Below, one piece after another: positions 1 to 6,616 of a stretch of DNA of 19,476 nt. How positions within the stretch are numbered: the first letter of the stretch is position 1; the number at the start of each line of letters is the position of its first letter. The stretch covers positions 1 through 19,476 of the forward strand of contig JAUQZC010000063.1 of assembly GCA_030587435.1 (NCBI GenBank). The letters are read 5' to 3'. A program made the translations under genes and the position numbers. This DNA is from Candidatus Baldrarchaeota archaeon. GTDB taxonomy: Archaea; Asgardarchaeota; Baldrarchaeia; Baldrarchaeales; DXJG01. The notes under the pieces are model-generated. The model did not search any database. It saw only the letters and a list, made by a program, of their open reading frames with translations, and was not told where the DNA came from.

Positions 1-1
1 T

Positions 2-529
2 ACAATTACCAGGAAGGCTGGTAGAAAGCCTGTTATGAAGGTGGGTAGATTTCAAGTTATGGCTCTTCTTCAAGCAGCGAGATACTATCTTCTGACAGGA
101 GATCTTGAAAAAGCAAAGTCTTTTGGTCTCAATAGAGCTATATTTTATGCTTGGGCTAAATATCACGGTAGAGATAGAATATTTAGAAGAAAAATAACAG
201 GTGTAGAGAAACCGGTTGAACATGTTGTTGAAAAGGGTAGGAAACTCATTTATGTTGGTGATGAAGGATCTTTTATATCTGAGCGTGGATGGTTTATAAT
301 TGGAGACAAAGAACAACTGCCCAGCGACTACGATAAGGAAGTAGCTAGAAAAATAGACTCCGTGGTGCCCTACGACTTAGCTTGGAAAAAGGCGATAGAG
401 TACTTGAAAAAATACCCTAAAAGTGTGCTGTTAAGTCAACGGAAATTTTACGAAGCATACAAAAAAGTTAGAGATATTTTCATAGACAAGATTGTTAAAG
501 GAGAAGGTCTTGACTCAACTCTTTCATAA
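2..529 (+). CDS. Unrecognised protein, probably 5'-truncated by the window edge
   Basis: I do not recognise this family. The frame is open from base 2; the first in-frame ATG is at 35, but no good ribosome-binding site precedes it. The upstream in-frame codons read as a basic stretch (TITRKAGRKPV) that continues naturally into MKVGRFQVMALLQ, so the real start is probably outside the window. The visible part is about 175 residues, basic, without membrane segments or a signal peptide. An N-terminal helical region (residues ALLQAARYYLLTGDLEKAKSFGLN in frame, about 10-40 from the ATG) is followed by a middle section rich in charged residues and a helical C-terminus. It ends in TAA at 527-529, two bases before the stop of the opposing MFS pseudogene, so the two converge tail to tail. 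No function is proposed. Confidence 0.6.
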   Translation, partial: TITRKAGRKPVMKVGRFQVMALLQAARYYLLTGDLEKAKSFGLNRAIFYAWAKYHGRDRIFRRKITGVEKPVEHVVEKGRKLIYVGDEGSFISERGWFIIGDKEQLPSDYDKEVARKIDSVVPYDLAWKKAIEYLKKYPKSVLLSQRKFYEAYKKVRDIFIDKIVKGEGLDSTLS

Positions 530-531
530 CA

Positions 532-1802
532 TTATTTTTCTGTTTTGGGCATTGGCGGCAATAAAGGTACTTTTGTAGGTATTATTTTTTTAGTTTCCTT
601 TAGCGTTAGAAACATCAAGGCAGTTATTGTTCTTAAAATTACGCTTATTGATAGTACCGTGTTTAAAGCTTGTATTTCGCTTTGAAATGTTTGGAAGAAC
701 ATGCCAAGATATCCACTAAATATCGAGCCTGCGAAGGTAGCTAAACCGAACAACGTATTGTAGGTTGCAAAATAGGTTCCACGTTCATGATCTTGTGAAA
801 ATCCAATATGTAGGCTGAAATAGCAACTATAGACAATCCATTGGATATACCGCCTATGAGATTTGCTAGATAAACGTAATACATATTTTGAGACAAAATG
901 AATAGAAAGAGATACAGTGGAAGCACTATTCGTGACACTACTATTATTGGTTTTCTTCCAAATTTATCTACAAGTTTCCCGAGGTAAAATTGGCTTAAGG
1001 AAGCTGTAGCTCCAAAAATTATCGATGCAACAGCTATCTCAAATTTCGTGGCTTCCAGTTTCCTCACCATAACAACTGAGAAATAAGGCCACGACATACT
1101 CATAGCCATTCCAAAAAGGGCCTCTAAAGAGCAAAGTCTCCGAAAATACTTATTTTTAAGGGTTTCCTTTAAGGCTATTTTTAATCCCCGATAAACCGGT
1201 GTACCTCCATTCTCAACGGGTTCCTTAAACTTTAAAATGAGCAGTGACCCCAATATGCCGAAAACAGCAGCTGCCGTAAAAACAAATGTATACTGGGTTT
1301 CCAAAGTTTGTCCCAGAATCCATGTCATGACTATTCCAGCTATAGCTGTTGCAAAAACCTTCCAGCAAAAGCTATCGCATTTACTTTGCCTAAAACTTTT
1401 CCTCTAACTTTTTCAGGTATTATTTTACCTAGTAGAGCATTCCACGTAGGTGTTGAAGCAGAGAGTACGATAAAGTGAGCAGCAAGAAATAGTGCAAACA
1501 ACATAGGATCTTTTGCTAAAAGAAACAAAAATATTAAAACACTTCCTGCAAAAACATCCCCAAAATATGAAGGGTTTTCGTTTAACCTTTTTATCTGAAA
1601 GTGCTCCCCATATTGGCTGTAATATTGTTGGAGCAGCATTACCGACGGAAGTTATTATACCCATTTCACTGTAAGTAGCTCCTATTTCAACTGCATATAT
1701 GTTAAGGTAAGGCTGATATAAGCCTCCACTAAAAGCTATTAAACCTGCTGTAGCATATATTATCGGTGGAACATCGCTGTTTTTGCTGTTCTCTGTGTTC
1801 AT
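532..1802 (-). pseudogene. MFS transporter broken by three single-base frameshifts
   Basis: The pieces at 1802-~1563, ~1565-1354, 1357-~799 and ~801-532 join into one major facilitator superfamily protein of about 420 residues, the usual length for 12 membrane segments. It starts with NIYAVEIGATYSEMG, carries a motif A-like LSDKKVKRKP in loop 2-3, and a second LVDKFGRKP in loop 8-9. Going downstream, the first break looks like one extra base in TTTT (+ strand A run 1562-1565). The second looks like one missing base in TTTTT (1353-1357). The third looks like one missing base in TTTT (798-801). Repairing each run restores the family pattern, for example SQDHERGTYFATYN after the third. The start at 1802 is preceded by a G-rich site (GGGGGGAT) and a TTTAAA box. 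The sequence between breaks is well preserved, so this is either a very recent pseudogene, homopolymer sequencing error, or a gene read with slippage. The substrate cannot be told. Confidence 0.85.
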
Positions 1803-2102
1803 TGTTCTTAATCCCCCCGCAACACAAGCAACAAACCATTAAGATTTAAACCTATCGACAACGGCTGGGATAATTCATCGGCTAACGTTTAAATGGAAAC
1901 TTACTAGGTAAAATTTGCATGTTAAGAGTTTACAAACTCACTGATACGTCTTGCACTATTATTAATATGTTAACCAAATAAAAACAAACAATGTTAAATA
2001 ATGTGTAAAAAATTTGTATGTAAAGTCATCGAGCTCATGGCTTAGCTACCCTTGTAAATCTTAAATGTAAAATAGAAAAATGGCGTTGGAGAGTGATTTT
2101 AG
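1803..2102. other. Intergenic region between divergent MFS pseudogene and trxB
   Basis: About 300 AT-rich bases without a convincing gene. On the - strand a TTTAAA box near 1841-1847 lies some 40 bases upstream of the MFS start and may be its promoter. On the + strand, A/T-rich boxes near 2055-2070 could serve trxB. A small palindrome, GAGTTT-AC-AAACTC, lies near 1928-1941; it is short enough to arise by chance in AT-rich DNA. A nine-codon ORF starting at 2080 overlaps the trxB leader and is not believed to be a gene. Confidence 0.4.
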
Positions 2103-3098
2103 GTGAGTTTATTAACATTTCAAGCCTTAGTCGAAGAAGAGGAAATAAAGGAGAGATATGACTTAGTCATAGTCGGTGCTGGCCCCGCAGGATGTTCTGC
2201 AGCCATTTATGCTAGAAGATTCCAATTGGAAACCTTGATCGTCGCAAAGGAGCTGGGAGGGCTTATTGTTGACGCTGAAATTGTAGACAATTATCCAGGC
2301 TTACCAGAAATACCTGGAAGCGAATTAGGAAACAAGTTTTTAGAACACGCTAAAAAATATATGACAAATATTATTATGGAAGAAGTCGAAAGCATAGAAA
2401 AGAAAGAGTCAGGATTTCTTGTTAGAACTATGGATGAAAAAACAATCGAAGCTAAAGCAATCATATTAGCTACTGGTGAAAAACATAGAAAGTTAAATGT
2501 TCCAGGTGAAGAGGAATTTTTGGGAAGAGGAGTTAGCTACTGTGGTCTATGCGATGCACCCTTGTTCAAAGACCGTGTGGTTGCTGTTGTTGGCGGAGGT
2601 AATGTAGCTTTTTCAGACGCTCAACTTTTGGCTAAACATGCAAAAAAGGTTATTTTAATTCATAGAAGAAACTGGTTTAGAGCAGACCCAATAGAGGTTA
2701 AACGAGTGAAGGAAAACAGCAAAATAGAAATTTTAACACCGTACATAGTTAGAGAAATTAAAGGAGACATGAAAGTCGAGAAGCTACTTTTGGAAAAAAC
2801 GAAGGAAGTAGGTGGAGAAGTTATTCCTACCGGAGAACTGAAAGAGATCGAAGTCGACGGTATCTTTGTGGATATAGGTTTAGTTCCAAACTCCGAATTA
2901 GCTAAAAAATCTGGCGTTGCGGTTGACGAAAGAGGCTACATTATTGTGGACGATTTCATGAGAACAAATGTTGAAGGAATATTTGCAGCAGGGGACGTAA
3001 CGGATAAAGGGTCAAAGTTCAGACAGGTCGTCTTAGCTGCTGCGCAAGGAGCTATAGCAGCCATATCGGTCTACAACTACTTAAAATCCAAAGAATAA
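2103..3098 (+). CDS. trxB: Thioredoxin reductase (NADPH-type), FAD flavoprotein
   Basis: The protein transfers electrons from NADPH through FAD and a redox disulfide to thioredoxin-like partners in the cytoplasm. At 331 residues it is slightly longer than the usual 310-320 because of an acidic N-terminal extension of about 18 residues. The FAD-binding GAGPAG is at 25-30, the redox-active Cys147-Gly-Leu-Cys150 is followed by Asp, the nucleotide-binding GGGNVA is at 164-169, and the C-terminal FAD contact GIFAAGDV is near 292-299. HRR at 187-189 followed by NWFR fits the basic pocket for the NADPH 2'-phosphate, so NADPH use is inferred. The start is GTG with GGAG at 2088-2091, eleven bases upstream. 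It stands alone, divergent from the MFS pseudogene; no thioredoxin gene is visible in the window. A related ferredoxin- or F420-linked reductase is possible but less likely given the HRR motif. Confidence 0.93.
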   Translation: MSLLTFQALVEEEEIKERYDLVIVGAGPAGCSAAIYARRFQLETLIVAKELGGLIVDAEIVDNYPGLPEIPGSELGNKFLEHAKKYMTNIIMEEVESIEKKESGFLVRTMDEKTIEAKAIILATGEKHRKLNVPGEEEFLGRGVSYCGLCDAPLFKDRVVAVVGGGNVAFSDAQLLAKHAKKVILIHRRNWFRADPIEVKRVKENSKIEILTPYIVREIKGDMKVEKLLLEKTKEVGGEVIPTGELKEIEVDGIFVDIGLVPNSELAKKSGVAVDERGYIIVDDFMRTNVEGIFAAGDVTDKGSKFRQVVLAAAQGAIAAISVYNYLKSKE

Positions 3099-3159
3099 CA
3101 AAATTTTATACTACGACTGCTAAGATTTCAATAAAAAGACTAAAGGTAACTATACCTTC

Positions 3160-3507
3160 TTATTTTTCTGTGCTTTCCTTTAACAGAACGTTTATTGGAA
3201 TAATCTCCTTATACTTAGTTAAGTATTGGTTTTTCTTTCTTTTATTAACTAAGTGGAATTCAAATGGATGATACTCGGGTAATTTTGCCTTGTTTTCTAT
3301 TTCTAAAATTATTTTCATCTTAGCAATATTTTTCTCGGGTATTTTTTCGGAGAAAATTAAAAGATCTATGTCACTAGAAGCCGTTATCCTTCTCTTTACT
3401 GCGCTTCCAAACACATATATTTCAGCATCCGGCAATACGTTGCTAATTGCTTTTGCAACTTTTTTTACCGCGTTTTTCCAGTTTCGAACAATATCAGCCC
3501 GTTTCAT
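3160..3507 (-). CDS. MNT-type nucleotidyltransferase, partner of the HEPN protein
   Basis: A minimal nucleotidyltransferase of about 115 residues. It has the polymerase beta-fold signature: Gly34-Ser35 in VFGSAVKRR, then Asp46-x-Asp48 in SSDIDLLIF, the two metal-binding aspartates. A later FEFHLV strand may supply the third acidic residue. In HEPN/MNT modules such enzymes are known, in studied cases, to act as antitoxins by transferring nucleotides to the HEPN partner; here that is an inference. The frame is open back to an ATG at 3555, but ATG at 3507 is preferred: it aligns with the usual N-terminus and overlaps the end of the HEPN gene by only 14 bases. No ribosome-binding site stands before it, so translation is probably coupled to the upstream gene. 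Alternative: a stand-alone RNA or protein nucleotidylating enzyme. Confidence 0.8.
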   Translation of the reverse strand: MKRADIVRNWKNAVKKVAKAISNVLPDAEIYVFGSAVKRRITASSDIDLLIFSEKIPEKNIAKMKIILEIENKAKLPEYHPFEFHLVNKRKKNQYLTKYKEIIPINVLLKESTEK

Positions 3508-3904
3508 TAATATTTTCAAATAGCTTTTGGACAACGTTAAACACCTTCTCTGCAACCTTTATAGCTTCCTCAGCATCGTCCTTGTCAAACCGGTCAAACA
3601 AGTATCTGGAAGCAATATATGCATGTTCCAATAATCTTAACGTCAATCTGTTTTTCTTAGAGAATTCTAGTAACTCTTTGTCTTTGGTGGAGTCAAATAA
3701 TATCGATATCAAGGTTCTTATTGAATGTGATCGAGGTATCTCTCCCGTGTGATGCAATAAAGCCGCCTTAAGGTAAAGTTGGACTGCTTGCTCGGCTAAA
3801 AAACATGCTAGATCGTAATCCCCTTTTAGAAGTCGATCTTTAGCAGCATCTAAAAAATTTTTTGCCCTTTGAACTAGAAGTTCAACCTCGTCCATACTAC
3901 TCAA
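3494..3904 (-). CDS. HEPN-domain protein, probable toxin half of a HEPN/MNT pair
   Basis: A protein of 136 residues built almost wholly of one helical HEPN domain. The first helices read VQRAKNFLDAAKDRLLKGDY, followed by ACFLAEQAVQLYLKAALLHHTG, and the C-terminal part contains the typical SRYLFDRFDKDDAEEA. This looks like the HEPN branch that often sits beside small nucleotidyltransferases in archaea. The RNase motif Rx4-6H found in many HEPN toxins is not clear here: candidates are RSHSIR and LEHAYIASR, neither with standard spacing, so RNase activity is not assured. The start is TTG at 3904, with GGTGG six bases upstream (3911-3915); an ATG three codons later (3895) has worse spacing. The MNT gene follows with a 14-base overlap. 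The order HEPN then MNT, and the overlap, are typical of the family. Confidence 0.8.
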   Translation of the reverse strand: MSSMDEVELLVQRAKNFLDAAKDRLLKGDYDLACFLAEQAVQLYLKAALLHHTGEIPRSHSIRTLISILFDSTKDKELLEFSKKNRLTLRLLEHAYIASRYLFDRFDKDDAEEAIKVAEKVFNVVQKLFENINETG

Positions 3905-4055
3905 GAACTACCACCATAATCATTTTCCATTAAAAACCTAAGTAATAAATATTCGCCATACTATTTAAGCTAAATGTAAATTTATTAAATATTGTCTAAC
4001 TCTATTATCAAGGGTTCTTGGGTAAGATAAATGAATTCATGATTTTTAAACTAAA

Positions 4056-4065
4056 TACTTAAAAT
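4056..4065 (+). promoter_or_regulatory. TATA-like box upstream of the SAF-domain gene
   Basis: The sequence TACTTAAAAT lies about 40 bases before the ATG at 4100. With archaeal spacing transcription would start near 4085-4090, placing GGTGA (4090-4094) just inside the leader. This also argues against translation from the in-frame ATG at 4064, which would lie inside the promoter. Confidence 0.35.
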
Positions 4066-4099
4066 GGAGTCATTTTATATCATTCATCTGGTGAGTTTT

Positions 4100-4378
4100 A
4101 TGGCCTTGGTATTAGATGACTCTGATAATGTTGCTGTTGCTTTAAGAGATTTAAAGCCAGGAGATGTTGTTAACGTGTTCCTAGGCGATATGATTAAGGT
4201 TGTTAAAATTAGAGATAAGGTCCCGAAAGGACATAAATTCGCTATTAAAAACATCAAGAAAGGTGAAAAAATATTAAAATATGGAGAAATCATCGGTATT
4301 GCTTCAAAAGACATTTTAGAGGGAGAACATGTACATGTTCATAACGTCATAAGCTATTATAAAGTTTCTACAGGATAG
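4100..4378 (+). CDS. UxaA-type SAF-domain small subunit of an altronate/galactarate dehydratase-like enzyme
   Basis: A 92-residue protein matching the N-terminal SAF domain of altronate and galactarate dehydratases. Seen in order: DNVAVALRDLKPGD (9-22), VPKGHKFAI (41-49), KKGEKILKYGEIIG (53-66) and the hallmark GEHVHVHNV (75-83). In archaea this domain is often a separate small subunit, working with a large subunit that carries the catalytic part; together they remove water from sugar acids (or, in the SuyA/SuyB relatives, sulfite from sulfolactate). The frame extends back to an ATG at 4064, but ATG at 4100 has GGTGA five bases before it and fits the family's N-terminus. No large subunit follows; the next gene is a DNA-binding protein. 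A decayed large-subunit remnant lies near 14.9 kb, so this subunit may be an orphan or work with a partner outside the window. Confidence 0.85.
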   Translation: MALVLDDSDNVAVALRDLKPGDVVNVFLGDMIKVVKIRDKVPKGHKFAIKNIKKGEKILKYGEIIGIASKDILEGEHVHVHNVISYYKVSTG

Positions 4379-4554
4379 AAAAATAAAACATTCTGAAATA
4401 GGAATTTATTCATGTTTCACGTATTTATAAACTGCTACAAAACTTGCATTAAATTTTGAACACGAAAACAGCCAAAAACAAAAACCAATAGTTATTAGAC
4501 ACAGTTAAGACACAAAATTAAAACTTATGTTGACGCGCTGCTATTATTCCCTTG

Positions 4555-4591
4555 CAACAATGATATCTTTATATACTTGATATCTTTGTTG
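4555..4591 (+). promoter_or_regulatory. TATA box inside the loop of a 13-bp imperfect inverted repeat: probable autoregulatory operator
   Basis: Left arm CAACAATGATATC at 4555-4567 and right arm GATATCTTTGTTG at 4579-4591 pair at 12 of 13 positions. The 11-base spacer contains the TATA element TTTATATA (4568-4575). TGATATCTTT also occurs twice as a direct repeat, at 4561-4570 and 4578-4587. Transcription would begin near 4600, just before the ribosome-binding site GGTGATC (4602-4608) of the ribbon-helix-helix gene at 4613. A dimeric repressor on these arms would cover the TATA box, which suggests autoregulation by the RHH protein. That is inferred, not shown. Confidence 0.55.
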
Positions 4592-4612
4592 ATTTGTTAG
4601 CGGTGATCAAAA

Positions 4613-5017
4613 ATGGGTGTGTACATTCGCGGCGTTGATGAAAAAGTATATAGAGAATTTAAAGCAGAATCTGTTAGACGAGGATTGAAAATAGGGGAGG
4701 CAGTAACTGAAGCATTAAAAATATGGCTTAATAAGCATAGAAAAGAGGAAAATAACATAGATATGGCTCGAAAAATTAACAATGCTGCATATAGGATGAT
4801 TAAAGGAAAACTATTAAGAGATCATCTTGGAAAATGGATAGCTATTGCAGATGGACGACTAATGGCAGTAGCAGACAGCTTAGAACAACTTTGCAAGGAA
4901 AACAAGGAAATCTTCGAAAAGTACGATCATGTCTTAGTGGATCAAGTTACGCCTGAGGAAAGGAGGATAATGAGGTGGAGAGGAAGATCTTTGAAGATCT
5001 ACAGAGAAAAACATTGA
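4613..5017 (+). CDS. Ribbon-helix-helix protein with C-terminal DUF5678-like domain (antitoxin/regulator candidate)
   Basis: A 134-residue protein with two parts. Residues 1-45 (MGVYIRGVDEKVYREFKAES and on to EALKIWLNKH) follow the strand-helix-helix plan of VapB/Arc-like ribbon-helix-helix DNA-binding antitoxins. Residues about 67-110, with HLGKWIAIADGRLMAVADSL, resemble the small DUF5678 domain common in archaea, whose role is unknown. A basic C-terminal tail ends the protein. The ATG is fixed by GGTGATC four bases upstream. The next gene, an aspartyl protease, overlaps by 43 bases, and its ribosome-binding site AGGAGG (4961-4966) lies within this gene, so the two are co-translated. A palindrome surrounding the promoter fits self-repression. 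Inference: a DNA-binding partner and regulator, possibly a substrate, of the protease. Confidence 0.7.
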   Translation: MGVYIRGVDEKVYREFKAESVRRGLKIGEAVTEALKIWLNKHRKEENNIDMARKINNAAYRMIKGKLLRDHLGKWIAIADGRLMAVADSLEQLCKENKEIFEKYDHVLVDQVTPEERRIMRWRGRSLKIYREKH

Positions 5018-5412
5018 AATGTTTTGAATATTTCAACAAAGCACCCATTATTGAATGCTTTTTAATAAATCCTTTAGGAGAAAAACAACCTGTAGATGAA
5101 CCCCTCATAGTTGAGATAGATACGGGATATGACGGGCATGTACTTATTTCTGAGCATTTATATCATAAGTTAAAGCTTTTTAAGTTTGAACTACCTGAAG
5201 AAAAACAACCAATAATAGAAACAGCAAGTCATGAATACATAAGAGCCAAGGCAGCCTATGGTTTCCTTGAAATACCCAGTTTAAATCTTAAAATCAGAAC
5301 TCAAATCGAGACATTCGAAGATTGTCAAGAAATGTTGATAGGAAGAGAAATTCTCAGCAATTTAATAATTATTCTTCACGGAACCCTAAAAAAACTATGT
5401 ATTTTTAAGTAA
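4975..5412 (+). CDS. Single-domain retropepsin-like aspartyl protease (clan AA)
   Basis: A cytoplasmic protein of 145 residues, the size of one lobe of a pepsin-fold enzyme; such proteins act as dimers. The catalytic triad Asp49-Thr50-Gly51 sits in VEIDTGYDGHVLI. The second signature, two hydrophobic residues then Gly, is in MLIGREIL (Gly123), matching the LxGRDxL pattern of retropepsins and related archaeal predicted proteases. No signal peptide or membrane segment is present. It starts with GTG at 4975, eight bases after a full AGGAGG, inside the end of the RHH/DUF5678 gene. Its target is unknown; the tight linkage suggests that it cleaves, or is held by, its DNA-binding partner. The pair resembles a toxin-antitoxin unit in layout, but I know of no experimental proof, so that role is inference. 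The protease-fold assignment itself is fairly secure. Confidence 0.75.
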   Translation: MERKIFEDLQRKTLKCFEYFNKAPIIECFLINPLGEKQPVDEPLIVEIDTGYDGHVLISEHLYHKLKLFKFELPEEKQPIIETASHEYIRAKAAYGFLEIPSLNLKIRTQIETFEDCQEMLIGREILSNLIIILHGTLKKLCIFK

Positions 5413-5470
5413 GTATGATTTCATAACACTATTTCAAGTGTAACATGAATTGTTATAAAAGGGAAATGTA

Positions 5471-5905
5471 ATGTTCACGAATAATAGTTTCAAATCGAAC
5501 AATTGCTTATCGGTGGTTTCTAAAGTTTCTATTGAAGATATAAATCGTGTTAAGAGAATGTTTATCGAGCATAAGAATGAAAAGTTTGTCTATCTTCAAA
5601 ACATTTACCTATATGATATATTTTATCACGCCAGATTTTCCACTCCTCTCATAATTAAAATTGGGAACAACATCGTTGGAAGCTTATATACTGTCAAATA
5701 CCTTTTTAATTCAGGTTACATAGGTGGAGTTCTCGTACATAGAAGGCATAGAAGAAAAGAAGTTGGAACACAATTCCTTAAACATGCTTTAGAATGGTTA
5801 AAAACACCTCACATCTTCCTTTTCGTAGAACCTGAAAATATCGCTGCACAAAAACTGTTTAAGAAATACGGGTTCAAAATTCTCTATAGAAGAGCTATAT
5901 GTTAA
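5471..5905 (+). CDS. GNAT-family N-acetyltransferase
   Basis: A 144-residue acetyl-CoA-dependent acetyltransferase. The fold signature is clear in the second half: strand GYIGGVLVH (82-90), the CoA pyrophosphate loop RRHRRKEVGTQFL (91-103), then FVEPENIAAQKLFKKYGFK (118-136), the usual motif B ending in YGF. In the usual RxxGxG/A loop the first glycine is replaced by Glu97, which is unusual but tolerated in some relatives. The substrate (protein N-terminus, lysine, aminoglycoside, polyamine or other) cannot be read from sequence. A TATA-like TTATAAAA lies at 5453-5460, very close to the ATG, so the transcript may be nearly leaderless or arise further upstream. Three bases separate its stop from the next gene, so the two form an operon, possibly continuing from the protease 58 bases upstream. 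Confidence 0.8.
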   Translation: MFTNNSFKSNNCLSVVSKVSIEDINRVKRMFIEHKNEKFVYLQNIYLYDIFYHARFSTPLIIKIGNNIVGSLYTVKYLFNSGYIGGVLVHRRHRRKEVGTQFLKHALEWLKTPHIFLFVEPENIAAQKLFKKYGFKILYRRAIC

Positions 5906-5908
5906 GGA

Positions 5909-6418
5909 ATGTATGAATCAAGTAAGGTTCATGAGGGTGTTAGAGTCGGTATCGATTTAAGCGAGCTTAGCAAAACTATAGGCTTTAACAAAAGGCAAGG
6001 TGTTGTACACCTAGGATATTACCCTATTAAAATAACCGAAGAAGTATTGAAAACCTTAGAAGGTAAAAATAAGATTTTAAGTTATAAATCTACCACTATA
6101 ATCTATGAACTCTCTAAAATGGTCAAAATTGGAGAATATGAGTTTACTTTCAACGATTATATATTAAAGGAGATTAGAGATAAAGTTCCTCTTACTACAA
6201 TGGGAAATGTTATTGAGATAAACCCCTTTTATAAAAAACTTGACAAGAGGGATTTCTGCAGGCTATTAGAATACTTAAGACATTTGTACGGTAACATTCA
6301 AATATATATGTTAACTTATGGAAGTGATCCGATCATAAAAGTGCTAGAAGAGTTGGGTTTTAGATGTAGGCTAGGAGCCTACGTCATGTATACTAATGTT
6401 GCTAACGATGTGCTATGA
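5909..6418 (+). CDS. Unrecognised protein with a possible degenerate GNAT-like C-terminus
   Basis: A soluble protein of 169 residues that I cannot assign. The C-terminal third (YGNIQIYMLTYGSDPIIKVL then EELGFRCRLGAYVMYT) resembles the end of a GNAT acetyltransferase, where a helix is followed by xLGF and a last strand. No CoA-loop motif is visible in the expected place, so the protein may be a catalytically dead partner of the preceding acetyltransferase. The N-terminal half is a mix of strands and helices without a known motif. It follows the GNAT gene by three bases and has only a weak ribosome-binding site, so it is probably translated by reinitiation. The stop TGA at 6416-6418 overlaps an ATG at 6415 (ATGA) that opens a decayed reading frame. 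Role unknown. Confidence 0.6.
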   Translation: MYESSKVHEGVRVGIDLSELSKTIGFNKRQGVVHLGYYPIKITEEVLKTLEGKNKILSYKSTTIIYELSKMVKIGEYEFTFNDYILKEIRDKVPLTTMGNVIEINPFYKKLDKRDFCRLLEYLRHLYGNIQIYMLTYGSDPIIKVLEELGFRCRLGAYVMYTNVANDVL

Positions 6419-6616
6419 ATAAGATGGAGAAAATATATGTGAGCGGCCATGTCGTCCAGAAATATTAGTTTTGAGGGCTATGTTAGACCTGATGGAAATG
6501 TTATGTGTCTTGATATGACTTTAATCAGACAGCATATGCAGTTCTAGAATTTCAAATGGAAGGATGTTGTATCATACTTTGAAATTTACGTTTTTTCGAT
6601 GTGGAAAACCACTTAA
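6415..6616 (+). pseudogene. Decayed small gene, once coupled to the preceding gene by ATGA
   Basis: An ATG at 6415 overlaps the upstream stop and opens a frame reading MNKMEKIYVSGHVVQKY before TAG at 6466-6468. A second frame starting at 6449 continues with MSSRNISFEGYVRPDGNV and on to HMQF, ends at TAG 6545-6547, then stays open as NFKWKDVVSYFEIYVF to TAA 6614-6616. Joined by one frameshift near 6450-6460 and one read-through, these give a plausible protein of about 65 residues. The family is not recognised. Either this is a gene remnant or the composite is accidental; the four-base overlap and the coherent composition favour a remnant. The 32-residue ORF at 6449-6547 might still be expressed. 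Confidence 0.35.

Noticed and set aside
1928..1941. Short palindrome GAGTTT-AC-AAACTC upstream of trxB.
   Set aside because: Six-base arms in AT-rich DNA are expected by chance, and its position does not fit a promoter of either flanking gene.
3290..3752. Two + strand frames of 77 and 101 codons across the HEPN/MNT pair.
   Set aside because: They lie antisense to well-recognised genes, have no ribosome-binding site, and their hydrophobic or serine-rich composition is what the complement of those genes gives.
6545..6547. In-frame TAG followed by an open stretch, considered as pyrrolysine or other recoding.
   Set aside because: TAG is used as a normal stop by the SAF-domain and glycosyltransferase genes here, no pyrrolysine genes are visible, and the preceding frame is also broken by a shift; decay is simpler.
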